Shown here: positions 1 to 6,575 of the stretch, in pieces
Position numbering within the stretch: position 1 is the first letter of the stretch
Layout: each line of letters opens with the position of its first letter
Source of the DNA: Marinilabiliales bacterium
GTDB lineage: Bacteria > Bacteroidota > Bacteroidia > Bacteroidales > F082
Reading direction: 5' to 3'
Assembly (NCBI GenBank): GCA_002869465.1
Contig: PKSW01000355.1
Location: 1 to 6,992 of the forward strand
Length of the DNA: 6,992 nt
The notes under the pieces: model-generated
The model's database searches: none
Told to the model about the DNA's origin: nothing
What the model saw: only the letters and a program-made list of their open reading frames with translations
Program-made: the position numbers and the translations under genes

Positions 1-115
1 CAATAAAGAAACTTAGTAGTAAATTGAAAGTTTGGGAGCGTTGAAATGCCAAACGCAACATATTCAAACCGATGTATCACATTCAGTTAAAGAAAAACAC
101 ATCAACGCAGTTTTA

Positions 116-149
116 TTGTATTCAAAATCATTCCGGTTCGCTATATTTG
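116..149 (+). promoter_or_regulatory. Candidate Bacteroidota-type promoter for the MarC-family gene
   Basis: A TATATTTG box (142-149) fits the TAnnTTTG -7 consensus of the Bacteroidota primary sigma factor. A TTG at 116-118 could be the -33 element, but the 23-bp spacer is longer than the usual 19-21 bp, so the upstream element is uncertain. Transcription would start near 155 and leave a leader of about 55 nt before the ATG at 212. The rest of 1-211 holds no convincing gene, only a 14-codon ATG frame at 46 that I do not consider real. Confidence 0.4.
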
Positions 150-211
150 CAGTTTGAAATCGTGAACCTAATAGAGCCAAAACTTCGGGCTTCGCTTTAA
201 ATTAATAAAGA

Positions 212-826
212 ATGGAGAACCTGTATACCTATGCCTTAACTGTATTTGTGGGCTTTTTTGCCATTATGAATCCCATCGCCAACACGCCCATTTTTCTAGG
301 ACTTGTTGAGGATAGAGATCAAGTAACTAAAAAGAGGATAGCAAAAATCGCATCAATAACCGCGTTGCTTATCGTGGCCTCATTTGTAATTGCAGGAAAA
401 TACATCTTCGATTTATTTGGCATTACAATTCCTGCTTTTAAAATAACTGGAGGCATCCTCATTTTTTATGTCGGTTTTGAAATGCTCATGTCTCAGAAAT
501 CAAAGGTACACAGTACCGGAAATGAAGGGGATGATAACGACATAGCCATTTCACCCCTGGCTATTCCAATACTGGCCGGACCGGGTACCATCGTAACGGC
601 AATGAATTACGTTACAAATGCCAGTTTTATTCATATCGGCATCGTTATGGCCGTTTTCGCACTGATGATCTTTTTAACGTATTTATCCTTCATTTCAAGT
701 AACCTGATCGTTAAAAAGGTAGGTCCTGATCTAATCGCAGTGATCGGCAAATTAATGGGTCTGATACTGGCCATTATTGGCACGGACATGGCGATTGAGG
801 GTATTAAACTGGCATTTAAACTTTAG
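212..826 (+). CDS. MarC family (UPF0056) integral membrane protein
   Basis: This is a 204-residue inner-membrane protein of the MarC/UPF0056 family, the usual length for the family. The function of these proteins is not settled. The old link of E. coli MarC to multiple antibiotic resistance has not held up, and a transporter-like role is generally assumed. Family signatures are visible: an Asn-Pro motif in the first membrane segment (MNPIANTPIFLGL, residues 19-31), an aromatic/glycine-rich segment at 75-93 (AFKITGGILIFYVGFEMLM), and the second-half motif PLAIPILAGPGTI at 115-127. About six hydrophobic segments can be drawn (roughly 5-30, 46-64, 70-93, 113-134, 139-163, 172-198), with a charged, Asp/Glu-rich loop near 95-111. 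The two halves look like a duplicated three-helix unit. The ATG at 212 puts the N-terminus exactly at the first membrane segment, as expected, although no Shine-Dalgarno sequence precedes it. The gene appears to be transcribed alone: the next gene has its own promoter. The family call is firm; the substrate is unknown. Confidence 0.93.
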   Translation: MENLYTYALTVFVGFFAIMNPIANTPIFLGLVEDRDQVTKKRIAKIASITALLIVASFVIAGKYIFDLFGITIPAFKITGGILIFYVGFEMLMSQKSKVHSTGNEGDDNDIAISPLAIPILAGPGTIVTAMNYVTNASFIHIGIVMAVFALMIFLTYLSFISSNLIVKKVGPDLIAVIGKLMGLILAIIGTDMAIEGIKLAFKL

Positions 827-891
827 ATCAGAATTTTTATATCATATCCTGGTTCAAATCTTTCAATCCAGAAAGGATCTGTCGGATCATC

Positions 892-922
892 TTGACCTTA
901 ACCACTGAATTTGATAATTTTG
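892..922 (+). promoter_or_regulatory. Bacteroidota-type promoter for cbpA-cbpM
   Basis: TTG at 892-894 and TAATTTTG at 915-922 are separated by 20 bp, matching the Bacteroidota consensus (-33 TTG, -7 TAnnTTTG) in both boxes and spacing. Transcription would begin around 928-930, leaving a leader of about 13-15 nt before the ATG at 943. This TTG is also an in-frame possible start codon for an extended cbpA reading frame. The promoter match argues that it is a promoter element, not a translation start. Confidence 0.6.
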
Positions 923-942
923 TTCATCAGATACAATTGAAT

Positions 943-1866
943 ATGCAATATAAAGACTACTATAAAATTCTGGGAGTCGATAAAAAAGCCTCGGCAGCCG
1001 AAATTAAAAAGGCCTACCGCAAGCTAGCCCGCAAATACCATCCGGATGTCAACCCTGACAATCCTGAAGCCGAGCAGAAATTTAAGGATCTCAACGAAGC
1101 CAACGAGGTGCTGAGTGATGCCAAGAAGCGAAAAAAATACGATGCATACGGCATGGACTGGGCCAAAGTTTCGGATGAGCAGCATGAAGCATGGAACAAG
1201 CAAGGCGGGTTCGGGCAGCAGCAGAGCCAACAAAAATATTACAGCCAGGGAAGAGAAGAATTCGACATGGGCGATTTTTCCGATTTCTTCCAGTCTATGT
1301 TTGGCGGTGGTTTCAGTGGCAGTGGCTTTAGCCAGACACGGAGCCGATCAATGAAAGGACAAGATTTTACCGCTGAAATGCATCTTCCATTACGAACCGT
1401 TTTTCATGAATCGAAGCACACAATTACTGTCAACGGTAAAAATTTACGTATCACCATCCCGGCAGGTATTAAAGACGGTCAGATAATAAAACTCAAGGGT
1501 AAAGGCGGCAAGGGCATGAATGGCGGATCTGATGGCGACCTGTTGATTACCGTATTAATCGATCCCGATCCCCGTTTTGAGCGAAGGGGTAACGACATTT
1601 ATCTAATCCATACTATTGATTTATATACAGCCATGCTGGGTGGTGAATCGAAGGTTCAAACCTTATCAGGAACGGTAAAGATCAATGTGAAACCAGAAAC
1701 CCAAAACGGCACGAATCTTCGCCTTATAGGAAAAGGTTTTCCCGTGTACCGTAAAAAAGATGCCTTCGGTGACCTTTATATTAAGATCCATGTGAAAATA
1801 CCCACCGGACTTTCAGAAAAAGAAAAAGAACTGGTAAAGGAATTATCTAAACTTAACGCTAAATAA
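943..1866 (+). CDS. cbpA: Curved-DNA-binding-type J-domain co-chaperone CbpA (DnaJ family, no zinc finger)
   Basis: This 307-residue class II J-domain protein is expected to recruit and stimulate the ATPase of DnaK (Hsp70) in the cytoplasm and deliver unfolded clients. E. coli CbpA (about 306 residues) also binds curved DNA. The J domain spans residues 3-70, beginning YKDYYKILGV and carrying the essential HPD triad at 33-35. A Gly/Gln/Phe-rich linker follows (about 85-138), then the two beta-sandwich client-binding domains (about 140-300) with typical motifs such as TIPAGIKDGQ and GKGGKG in domain I and GDLYIKIHVKIP near the end. There is no Cys-rich zinc-finger module; the protein has no cysteine at all, which separates it from DnaJ proper. 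The frame stays open upstream to a TTG at 892, but I chose the ATG at 943 because CbpA/DnaJ proteins start a few residues before the DYY motif and because the upstream stretch is occupied by a promoter. Six bases separate it from cbpM, its predicted regulator. Confidence 0.95.
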   Translation: MQYKDYYKILGVDKKASAAEIKKAYRKLARKYHPDVNPDNPEAEQKFKDLNEANEVLSDAKKRKKYDAYGMDWAKVSDEQHEAWNKQGGFGQQQSQQKYYSQGREEFDMGDFSDFFQSMFGGGFSGSGFSQTRSRSMKGQDFTAEMHLPLRTVFHESKHTITVNGKNLRITIPAGIKDGQIIKLKGKGGKGMNGGSDGDLLITVLIDPDPRFERRGNDIYLIHTIDLYTAMLGGESKVQTLSGTVKINVKPETQNGTNLRLIGKGFPVYRKKDAFGDLYIKIHVKIPTGLSEKEKELVKELSKLNAK

Positions 1867-1872
1867 TGTATT

Positions 1873-2208
1873 ATGAACACGATAAAACGACAGATCACCA
1901 TAGAAGAGTTTGCTGATTTTCATCAGGTAACAGTGGAACTTATACAAGAATTTGCCGATTTCGGACTTGTCAGGATAATACATGATGAACGACAAGTCTG
2001 CATTGATATTAACAATATGGAAAGATGCGAAAGAGCCATTCGTATTCATAAAGACCTGGGCGTTAATAAAGAAGGTGTAGAAATCATCCTTGATATGCGG
2101 GAAAAGCACGCTGAAATGCAACGTGAGCTCAAGTGGCTAAGACACCAGTTAAAAAAACACGAGGAACGAATGAGCCAATTATTTTCTGAGGGGCTGACCG
2201 ATTACTAA
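1873..2208 (+). CDS. cbpM: Chaperone modulator CbpM (MerR-like)
   Basis: This 111-residue protein resembles the CbpM/YccV-type modulators, small MerR-fold proteins of about 100 residues that bind the J domain of CbpA and block its interaction with DnaK. The N-terminal part has the family pattern of a short helix-turn-helix-like unit (ITIEEFADFHQVTVELIQEF, residues 8-27) followed by a hydrophobic turn (GLVRI) and a strand. The middle (about 50-75) contains the RAIRIHKDLGVNKEGVEIIL stretch, which parallels the RAVRLRHELALDW part of E. coli CbpM. The C-terminal third (about 76-104) is a charged, probably coiled-coil helix rich in Glu, Lys, Arg and Leu, fitting dimerisation. It lies 6 bp behind cbpA on the same strand, the standard operon arrangement, so production of co-chaperone and inhibitor is coupled. 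No clear ribosome binding site is visible, which is common in Bacteroidota. A DNA-binding MerR regulator is the alternative, but the size and position favour CbpM. Confidence 0.88.
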   Translation: MNTIKRQITIEEFADFHQVTVELIQEFADFGLVRIIHDERQVCIDINNMERCERAIRIHKDLGVNKEGVEIILDMREKHAEMQRELKWLRHQLKKHEERMSQLFSEGLTDY

Positions 2209-2301
2209 ATAAAACAACTTCATTAAATACCTTTCTTCTGATAAAATAGGTTTATTCAAAAAAAGAAAAGCTATACCTGATATTTACGAAGTAATTTAGC
2301 G

Positions 2302-2309
2302 TATCTTTA
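2302..2309 (+). promoter_or_regulatory. Weak candidate -7 box upstream of the exported dikinase gene
   Basis: TATCTTTA resembles the Bacteroidota -7 element TAnnTTTG with the final G replaced. No TTG lies at the expected 19-21 bp upstream, so this is only a candidate. If used, the transcript would begin near 2315 and include a leader of about 90 nt containing the inverted repeat at 2321-2343. The 200-bp gap 2209-2408 otherwise shows no gene and no strong terminator for cbpM. Confidence 0.22.
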
Positions 2310-2320
2310 TATTCGGATCC

Positions 2321-2343
2321 ATTAGATTTTCTTAATATCTAAT
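2321..2343. repeat. 7-bp perfect inverted repeat (ATTAGAT / ATCTAAT)
   Basis: ATTAGAT at 2321-2327 and ATCTAAT at 2337-2343 are exact reverse complements separated by 9 bases. The repeat lies 66 bp before the ATG of the dikinase gene. It could be a small hairpin in the leader RNA or a site for a dimeric regulator. Because it is AT-rich in AT-rich DNA, chance is a real possibility. Confidence 0.35.
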
Positions 2344-2408
2344 TTCTTGCAATAAGTGATCCTACAGAATCATTTTATTAAAAAACAACCGCATTTCTAC
2401 TCATAATC

Positions 2409-5300
2409 ATGCAAAGAATTACCATCTTACTAAGCTTACTGATACCTGCTTTTATTTTTGCCCAAAAGGTTGATAACAATCATATAAAAACCCTTGTGGA
2501 ACGTTATGAAAAGGATGCAAAAGGGCCATACAAGGATATCAGATGGTTCTGCAAAGATGGCACAACACGACTGCCACAAGAACGTTGCCCCGAACCAGGG
2601 GTGCAAAGGGCCCGCTACAAAGATGAAGTTGCTTTACTTGCAAAAACCAACCGCATTTTTCTCGGACAGATACTGGCAACAACTGAATTCAGTGCATTCT
2701 GGGATGAGGAAAATTACCAGTCACAACTTAAGCAATATCAGTTACAAAACTATCTTTTCAGGACGGATGATGGATGGATCTTACGAAAAGCACAATACTA
2801 CAGGGGTGCTTTCCAGGCTGAAGATGAAGAAGCCTGGGGCATCGAATTTTTCAACTGGTTATTTACCGATGATGCAAAAATCAAACAAAATTTTTACCTC
2901 CTTCGTGAAGCTGCGAAAGATATTCCCCACCAGGCCGATGACAACAAAACACAATTGATCCGCTCACTCTCCAAAGAAATTTCTGACAGTGTTCCTTCAT
3001 TTTTAAACATCCGTGTTAAAATTCATGGCCAGCCTGAACCTATTGATATTGTAAGTGTGAAAAAATTCAGGGAATCAAATGAGGCCAGGCTTTCATCTGC
3101 CCAGTTGAAAAAAATGGATGAACTGATCAATAACATGGAAATTGTTTATCAACCTGCCAATTTGAATGCACTGAACAAATACCTCAAGAACATCCCTAAA
3201 GATTCGGACCCCGGTATATCAATCCAGACTTTAATTAGTAATTACAATAGTTTCACTACAGATCAGAAAATTATCGAATTATCAAAAACAATTTGGGTAA
3301 TTCGCGATAATTTTACCAACATCAAAAAAAGTGAAGGTCGCCTGGCATTACTGGATATTTCAATCAAACTGGAAGAAATTCTTTTCAGGGATATCATACA
3401 GTGGGAAAACAACACCCTCAGCGATCTGATCATTAAAACTTATTATCTCGGGATGGCCTCCGCAGGATGCGGTTATATCGAAATGTGGGAATGGGAAAAT
3501 ATCAGACCTGGACTGGAACCGCCTTTATCACCTGCCATCACCCTGGATGATCTCAACCTGAGGTTGGAAATTTCAAGACGTATGGTGGAATGGAGCACAG
3601 GTATGTCGCGGGGCGTATACAAAGATGTAATTGAACTGTATGCAGGTTTCGAACCCCTTGTTTATGGTTTCAACGATGACAGGATCCGATCGTCATTGTT
3701 GCTGTACCTGGGAAATTGTGTCAGTGAACTGGGCGAGTTTATTGCCCAGGAAGCCAATCTTTCGAATAAAGTTATGGACATTCAGGGACAAAGCCACATC
3801 CGGGGCATCAATCCAGGTTATGCCATGGGCGAATTGGTGGTAATAAATGAAGTGACTGATGAAACAATGATTTACGGTGATAAAATCTACGTATTTAACC
3901 ATCCCCCTGCCGATTTGAAACCCGTGGCAGGAATTGCAACTGTTACGGAAGGAAATATGGTCTCTCATGTACAACTCCTCGCCCGTAACCTGGGCATTCC
4001 AAATGCCGTTATTTCAGCAGAAAATCTCGAAGAACTGAAAAAGTATAATGGAAATACGATTTTTTATGCTGTCTCAAATAAAGGTACCGTCATCATGAAA
4101 CCGGCTGAGCAGATGACTTTGGTAGAGAAAAAATTGTTTGAAACCAAAAAACGAAGCGAAGAAAAAATAAGGGTTCCTGTTAACCGGATTGATCTGCAAC
4201 AATCCAAAATTTTAAACCTTCGCGACATCAATGCATCGCATTCGGGCATCCAATGCGGCCCGAAGGCCGCCAACCTCGGCCAGTTAAAACTGATGTTTCC
4301 GGAACATGTAGTGGAAGGTATCGTGATCCCGTTCGGAATTTTCAAACAACATATGGACCAGGAAATCCCGGGTAAAAAACTGTCGTATTGGGATTTTCTG
4401 AATGCTACTTTCAAACAGGCGAATGAAATGCGCCAACAAGGAAAAACGGAAGATGAGATTGACAAATATACGCTCGGTGAATTGGAAATTTTGAGAAAAG
4501 ATATCAAAGCCATGAAACTGATGCCCGCATTCGTTGCATTGCTCGAACAATCGTTTGTTTCTGTTTTGGGTAAACCCACGGGCGGAATACCCGTTTTTCT
4601 GCGCAGTGACACCAATATGGAGGACCTGAAGGACTTTACAGGTGCCGGGCTTAATCTGACCATTTTCAATGTCGCTGAAAAAGAGAAGATTTTACAGGGC
4701 ATCAAGGATGTTTGGGCTTCTCCATATACAGAACGCAGTTATAAATGGCGGCAACGCTATTTGCTGAACCCGGAAAACGTTTATCCATCAATCCTCATCA
4801 TTCCGAGTGTTGATGTGGACTACTCTGGCGTTTTGATCACCAAAGGAATTCTAACCGACAATAACAATGACCTGACTGTTGCTTTCAGTCGCGGTGCCGG
4901 AGGCGCTGTTGAAGGTCAGTCAGCAGAATCTTACTTGCTTCAAGACGATGGAGAGAACATCCTTTTATCACCATCGCGTGAACCCAATTACAATACACTT
5001 CCGGAAATAGGAGGCCTGGAAAAAAAATATGCGACTTTTGAAGATCCCATCCTGAGCATGACCAACCTTGACCAAATCCGTGAATTCTCAAAACAGATCA
5101 ATAAAGAAATGGCAAGCAGTGCAAATACAAAATCCATTGGTCCACACGATATTGAGCTTGGTTTTAAAGATGATAAAGTTTGGCTGTTTCAGATCAGGCC
5201 ATTTGTCGAAAATAAAAATGCCACCCGTTCTGCTTATTTGTTGTCGATAACACCAGAATTGCCTGCTTGGAAGCCTATCTATCTAAAAACATCATTATAA
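2409..5300 (+). CDS. Exported dikinase-like protein: phosphohistidine domain plus C-terminal PPDK-type ATP-grasp domain (glucan water dikinase-like order)
   Basis: This 963-residue protein begins with a signal peptide (h-region ITILLSLLIPAFIF, likely cut after Ala18, leaving Gln-Lys), so it is predicted to act in the periplasm or outside. Residues 20-455 match no domain I recognise; they contain an unusual aromatic/Cys patch (IRWFCKDG at 44-51, second Cys at 60) and several Trp-rich helical stretches. Residues about 461-570 form a PEP-utiliser swivel domain with phosphohistidine candidate His520 in GNMVSHVQLLARNLGIPNAV. Residues about 610-935 form a PPDK/PEP-synthase ATP-grasp domain: GPKAANLGQL (Lys619), PFGIF at 641-645, LRSDTNMEDL (Arg732, Glu738) followed by GAGL, SRGAGGAVEG at 827-836, and the closing DIELGF...FQIRPF (Glu916, Gln928, Arg930). 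The swivel-then-ATP-grasp order, the SHV...ARN motif and the RSD.N.EDL....GAGL motif are those of glucan/phosphoglucan water dikinases. PEP synthase and rifampin phosphotransferase have the ATP-grasp first. No PEP/pyruvate barrel and no recognisable starch-binding module are present. The catalytic residues look intact, so activity is plausible; the acceptor is unknown. It shares an operon with the serine hydrolase 6 bp downstream. Confidence 0.88.
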   Translation: MQRITILLSLLIPAFIFAQKVDNNHIKTLVERYEKDAKGPYKDIRWFCKDGTTRLPQERCPEPGVQRARYKDEVALLAKTNRIFLGQILATTEFSAFWDEENYQSQLKQYQLQNYLFRTDDGWILRKAQYYRGAFQAEDEEAWGIEFFNWLFTDDAKIKQNFYLLREAAKDIPHQADDNKTQLIRSLSKEISDSVPSFLNIRVKIHGQPEPIDIVSVKKFRESNEARLSSAQLKKMDELINNMEIVYQPANLNALNKYLKNIPKDSDPGISIQTLISNYNSFTTDQKIIELSKTIWVIRDNFTNIKKSEGRLALLDISIKLEEILFRDIIQWENNTLSDLIIKTYYLGMASAGCGYIEMWEWENIRPGLEPPLSPAITLDDLNLRLEISRRMVEWSTGMSRGVYKDVIELYAGFEPLVYGFNDDRIRSSLLLYLGNCVSELGEFIAQEANLSNKVMDIQGQSHIRGINPGYAMGELVVINEVTDETMIYGDKIYVFNHPPADLKPVAGIATVTEGNMVSHVQLLARNLGIPNAVISAENLEELKKYNGNTIFYAVSNKGTVIMKPAEQMTLVEKKLFETKKRSEEKIRVPVNRIDLQQSKILNLRDINASHSGIQCGPKAANLGQLKLMFPEHVVEGIVIPFGIFKQHMDQEIPGKKLSYWDFLNATFKQANEMRQQGKTEDEIDKYTLGELEILRKDIKAMKLMPAFVALLEQSFVSVLGKPTGGIPVFLRSDTNMEDLKDFTGAGLNLTIFNVAEKEKILQGIKDVWASPYTERSYKWRQRYLLNPENVYPSILIIPSVDVDYSGVLITKGILTDNNNDLTVAFSRGAGGAVEGQSAESYLLQDDGENILLSPSREPNYNTLPEIGGLEKKYATFEDPILSMTNLDQIREFSKQINKEMASSANTKSIGPHDIELGFKDDKVWLFQIRPFVENKNATRSAYLLSITPELPAWKPIYLKTSL

Positions 5301-5306
5301 TTCCAT

Positions 5307-6560
5307 ATGAAAATACTAAAATTGATGGCCATAGCCATGCTGCTTTTTGCCCTTCAGGGTGAATCTCTCGCATACCCATATGATGGATACGGACTCACCG
5401 GTATTCGAAGGTTATTGAGATTGCAACTGATCATGACAGGTGTGATCAATGATAAAAAACCCGTTCCGGGGGCCCAGAAAACACTGGAAGAAATTCAATT
5501 AAATTTAATGGGCGACAGATGTGACAGCCTGATCAAGTTCCCGCCTCCCAATCCAGCATTGCAAAAATCCATCAATGCACTTTTTCCCAATATGGATGAA
5601 AGTTATTCATTGTGCGTACTTGATATTACGCCAGGGAAACCCATCAGGTATGCGTACCGTCAGGAAAAAAGAGTATTTATGCCTGGAAGTGTTGCTAAGC
5701 TGGCTGTGATTGCGGGTTTATTTAACGAATTGCAAAAGCTATACCCGAACTCCTTTGAGGAACGTCAGGAAGTGATGAAAAACAGGATGGTTCGCGCAGG
5801 TAAATGGGCCAATTATGATGCACATACAGCGCCATTCTTTGATCCGGAAACAATGAAGCTTACTAAAAAAGTAGTGACTGAAAACGATACCTGCTCACTT
5901 TATGAATGGGCTGATCACATGATTTCGGCTAGTAATAACGGGGCAGCCAGTATCGTATGGAAAGAAACCATGCTGATGTATGCCTTTGGAGCTGATTACC
6001 CTCCAACAACAGAGCAGGAAGCTGATTTTTTTAAAAATACACCAAAATCAGAATTAAAGGAGATCGCCATGCATGTTGTCAACGACCCACTGCGGGATAT
6101 GGGTATTATAAAAGAAGAATTCAAACTGGGCAGTATGTTTACCAAAGATGCCAAAGCTATTGTACCCGGCGAAGGTGGCACTATTGCCAGCCCTTATGGC
6201 ATGATGAAATTTTTGGTAGCTATGGAAGGTGGCGAAATTGTTGACCCGGCTTCGAGCCTTGAAATTAAACGCCTCATGTATTCAACAGATCGCAGGATTC
6301 GTTATGCAGCATCAACAGCGCTTACCGATGCTGCCGTGTACTTCAAATCGGGAAGTTTGTATAAATGCAAGCCTGAAGAAGGATTTGAATGCAAAAAATA
6401 TATGGGCAACGTGGACAATTACATGAATTCGGTGGTGGTGGTTGAGCAGCCCGATGGTACCATTTACATGGTAACCTTAATGTCTAATGTACTCAGGAAA
6501 AATTCAGCGAATGATCATTTTGCCATTGCTTCACAAATAGATAAGATCGTTAGGAAATAA
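5307..6560 (+). CDS. Exported serine hydrolase, class A beta-lactamase / DD-peptidase fold
   Basis: This 417-residue protein has a signal peptide (positive start, h-region LMAIAMLLFAL, probable cut after Ala22 in ESLA-YP). The three signature motifs of penicillin-recognising serine hydrolases are present in order: SxxK (Ser128-Val-Ala-Lys131, in FMPGSVAKLAVIAGLF), SxN (Ser209-Asn-Asn211, in ISASNNGAAS) and the KTG equivalent Lys347-Ser-Gly-Ser350. Ser128 would be the acyl-enzyme nucleophile. It is larger than a typical class A beta-lactamase (about 265 mature residues): SxxK to SxN is 81 residues against about 60, and SxN to KSG is 138 against about 104. I cannot place a convincing omega-loop ExxLN motif, so true beta-lactamase activity is doubtful; a peptidase, amidase or esterase acting on envelope or imported material is more likely. 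Five cysteines (72, 103, 196, 354, 362) fit an exported protein with disulfides; the last two flank a short insertion right after KSGS. The gene begins 6 bp after the dikinase gene, with no promoter or ribosome site visible, implying cotranscription. Confidence 0.88.
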   Translation: MKILKLMAIAMLLFALQGESLAYPYDGYGLTGIRRLLRLQLIMTGVINDKKPVPGAQKTLEEIQLNLMGDRCDSLIKFPPPNPALQKSINALFPNMDESYSLCVLDITPGKPIRYAYRQEKRVFMPGSVAKLAVIAGLFNELQKLYPNSFEERQEVMKNRMVRAGKWANYDAHTAPFFDPETMKLTKKVVTENDTCSLYEWADHMISASNNGAASIVWKETMLMYAFGADYPPTTEQEADFFKNTPKSELKEIAMHVVNDPLRDMGIIKEEFKLGSMFTKDAKAIVPGEGGTIASPYGMMKFLVAMEGGEIVDPASSLEIKRLMYSTDRRIRYAASTALTDAAVYFKSGSLYKCKPEEGFECKKYMGNVDNYMNSVVVVEQPDGTIYMVTLMSNVLRKNSANDHFAIASQIDKIVRK

Positions 6561-6575
6561 TAACTAATTATTATT
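6556..6575. terminator. AT-only 8-bp hairpin between convergent genes (possible weak bidirectional terminator)
   Basis: AATAATAA (6556-6563) and TTATTATT (6568-6575) are perfect reverse complements around a 4-base loop. The structure covers both stop codons of the converging genes. It lacks G-C pairs and a clean T-tract, so it would be weak; its position between two gene ends is the main reason to list it. Confidence 0.22.

Noticed and set aside
38..56. GCGTT / AACGC 5-bp inverted repeat near the left edge
   Set aside because: The stem is only 5 bp with a 9-base loop and no T-tract; too weak to call a terminator or operator.
46..90. 14-codon ATG frame in the leader region before the MarC-family gene
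   Set aside because: It is too short, has no ribosome binding site and no recognisable peptide; chance is sufficient.
846..878. Imperfect hairpin (ATCCTGG with CCAG and AGGAT) after the MarC-family gene
   Set aside because: The arms do not pair continuously, the loop is long and no T-run follows, so a terminator is not supported.
892..942. 17-codon TTG-initiated extension of cbpA
   Set aside because: The segment carries a strong promoter match and precedes the normal N-terminus of J-domain proteins.
1843..2121. 92-codon minus-strand frame opposite cbpM
   Set aside because: It is antisense to a gene with clear family features and in operon with cbpA; no promoter or family pattern supports it.
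2494..2958. 154-codon plus-strand open frame overlapping the dikinase N-terminus
   Set aside because: It is out of frame with a well-supported gene that has a signal peptide just upstream, and its translation has no recognisable pattern.
4064..4705. 213-codon open frame on the minus strand inside the dikinase gene
   Set aside because: It lies wholly opposite the conserved swivel/ATP-grasp coding region, has a composition rich in Ser, Phe, Ile and Cys typical of antisense shadows, and resembles no family I know.
2409..5300. Annotation as PEP synthase, PPDK or rifampin phosphotransferase
   Set aside because: The swivel domain precedes the ATP-grasp domain, no PEP/pyruvate-binding barrel is present, and a signal peptide is present; only the catalytic modules are shared.
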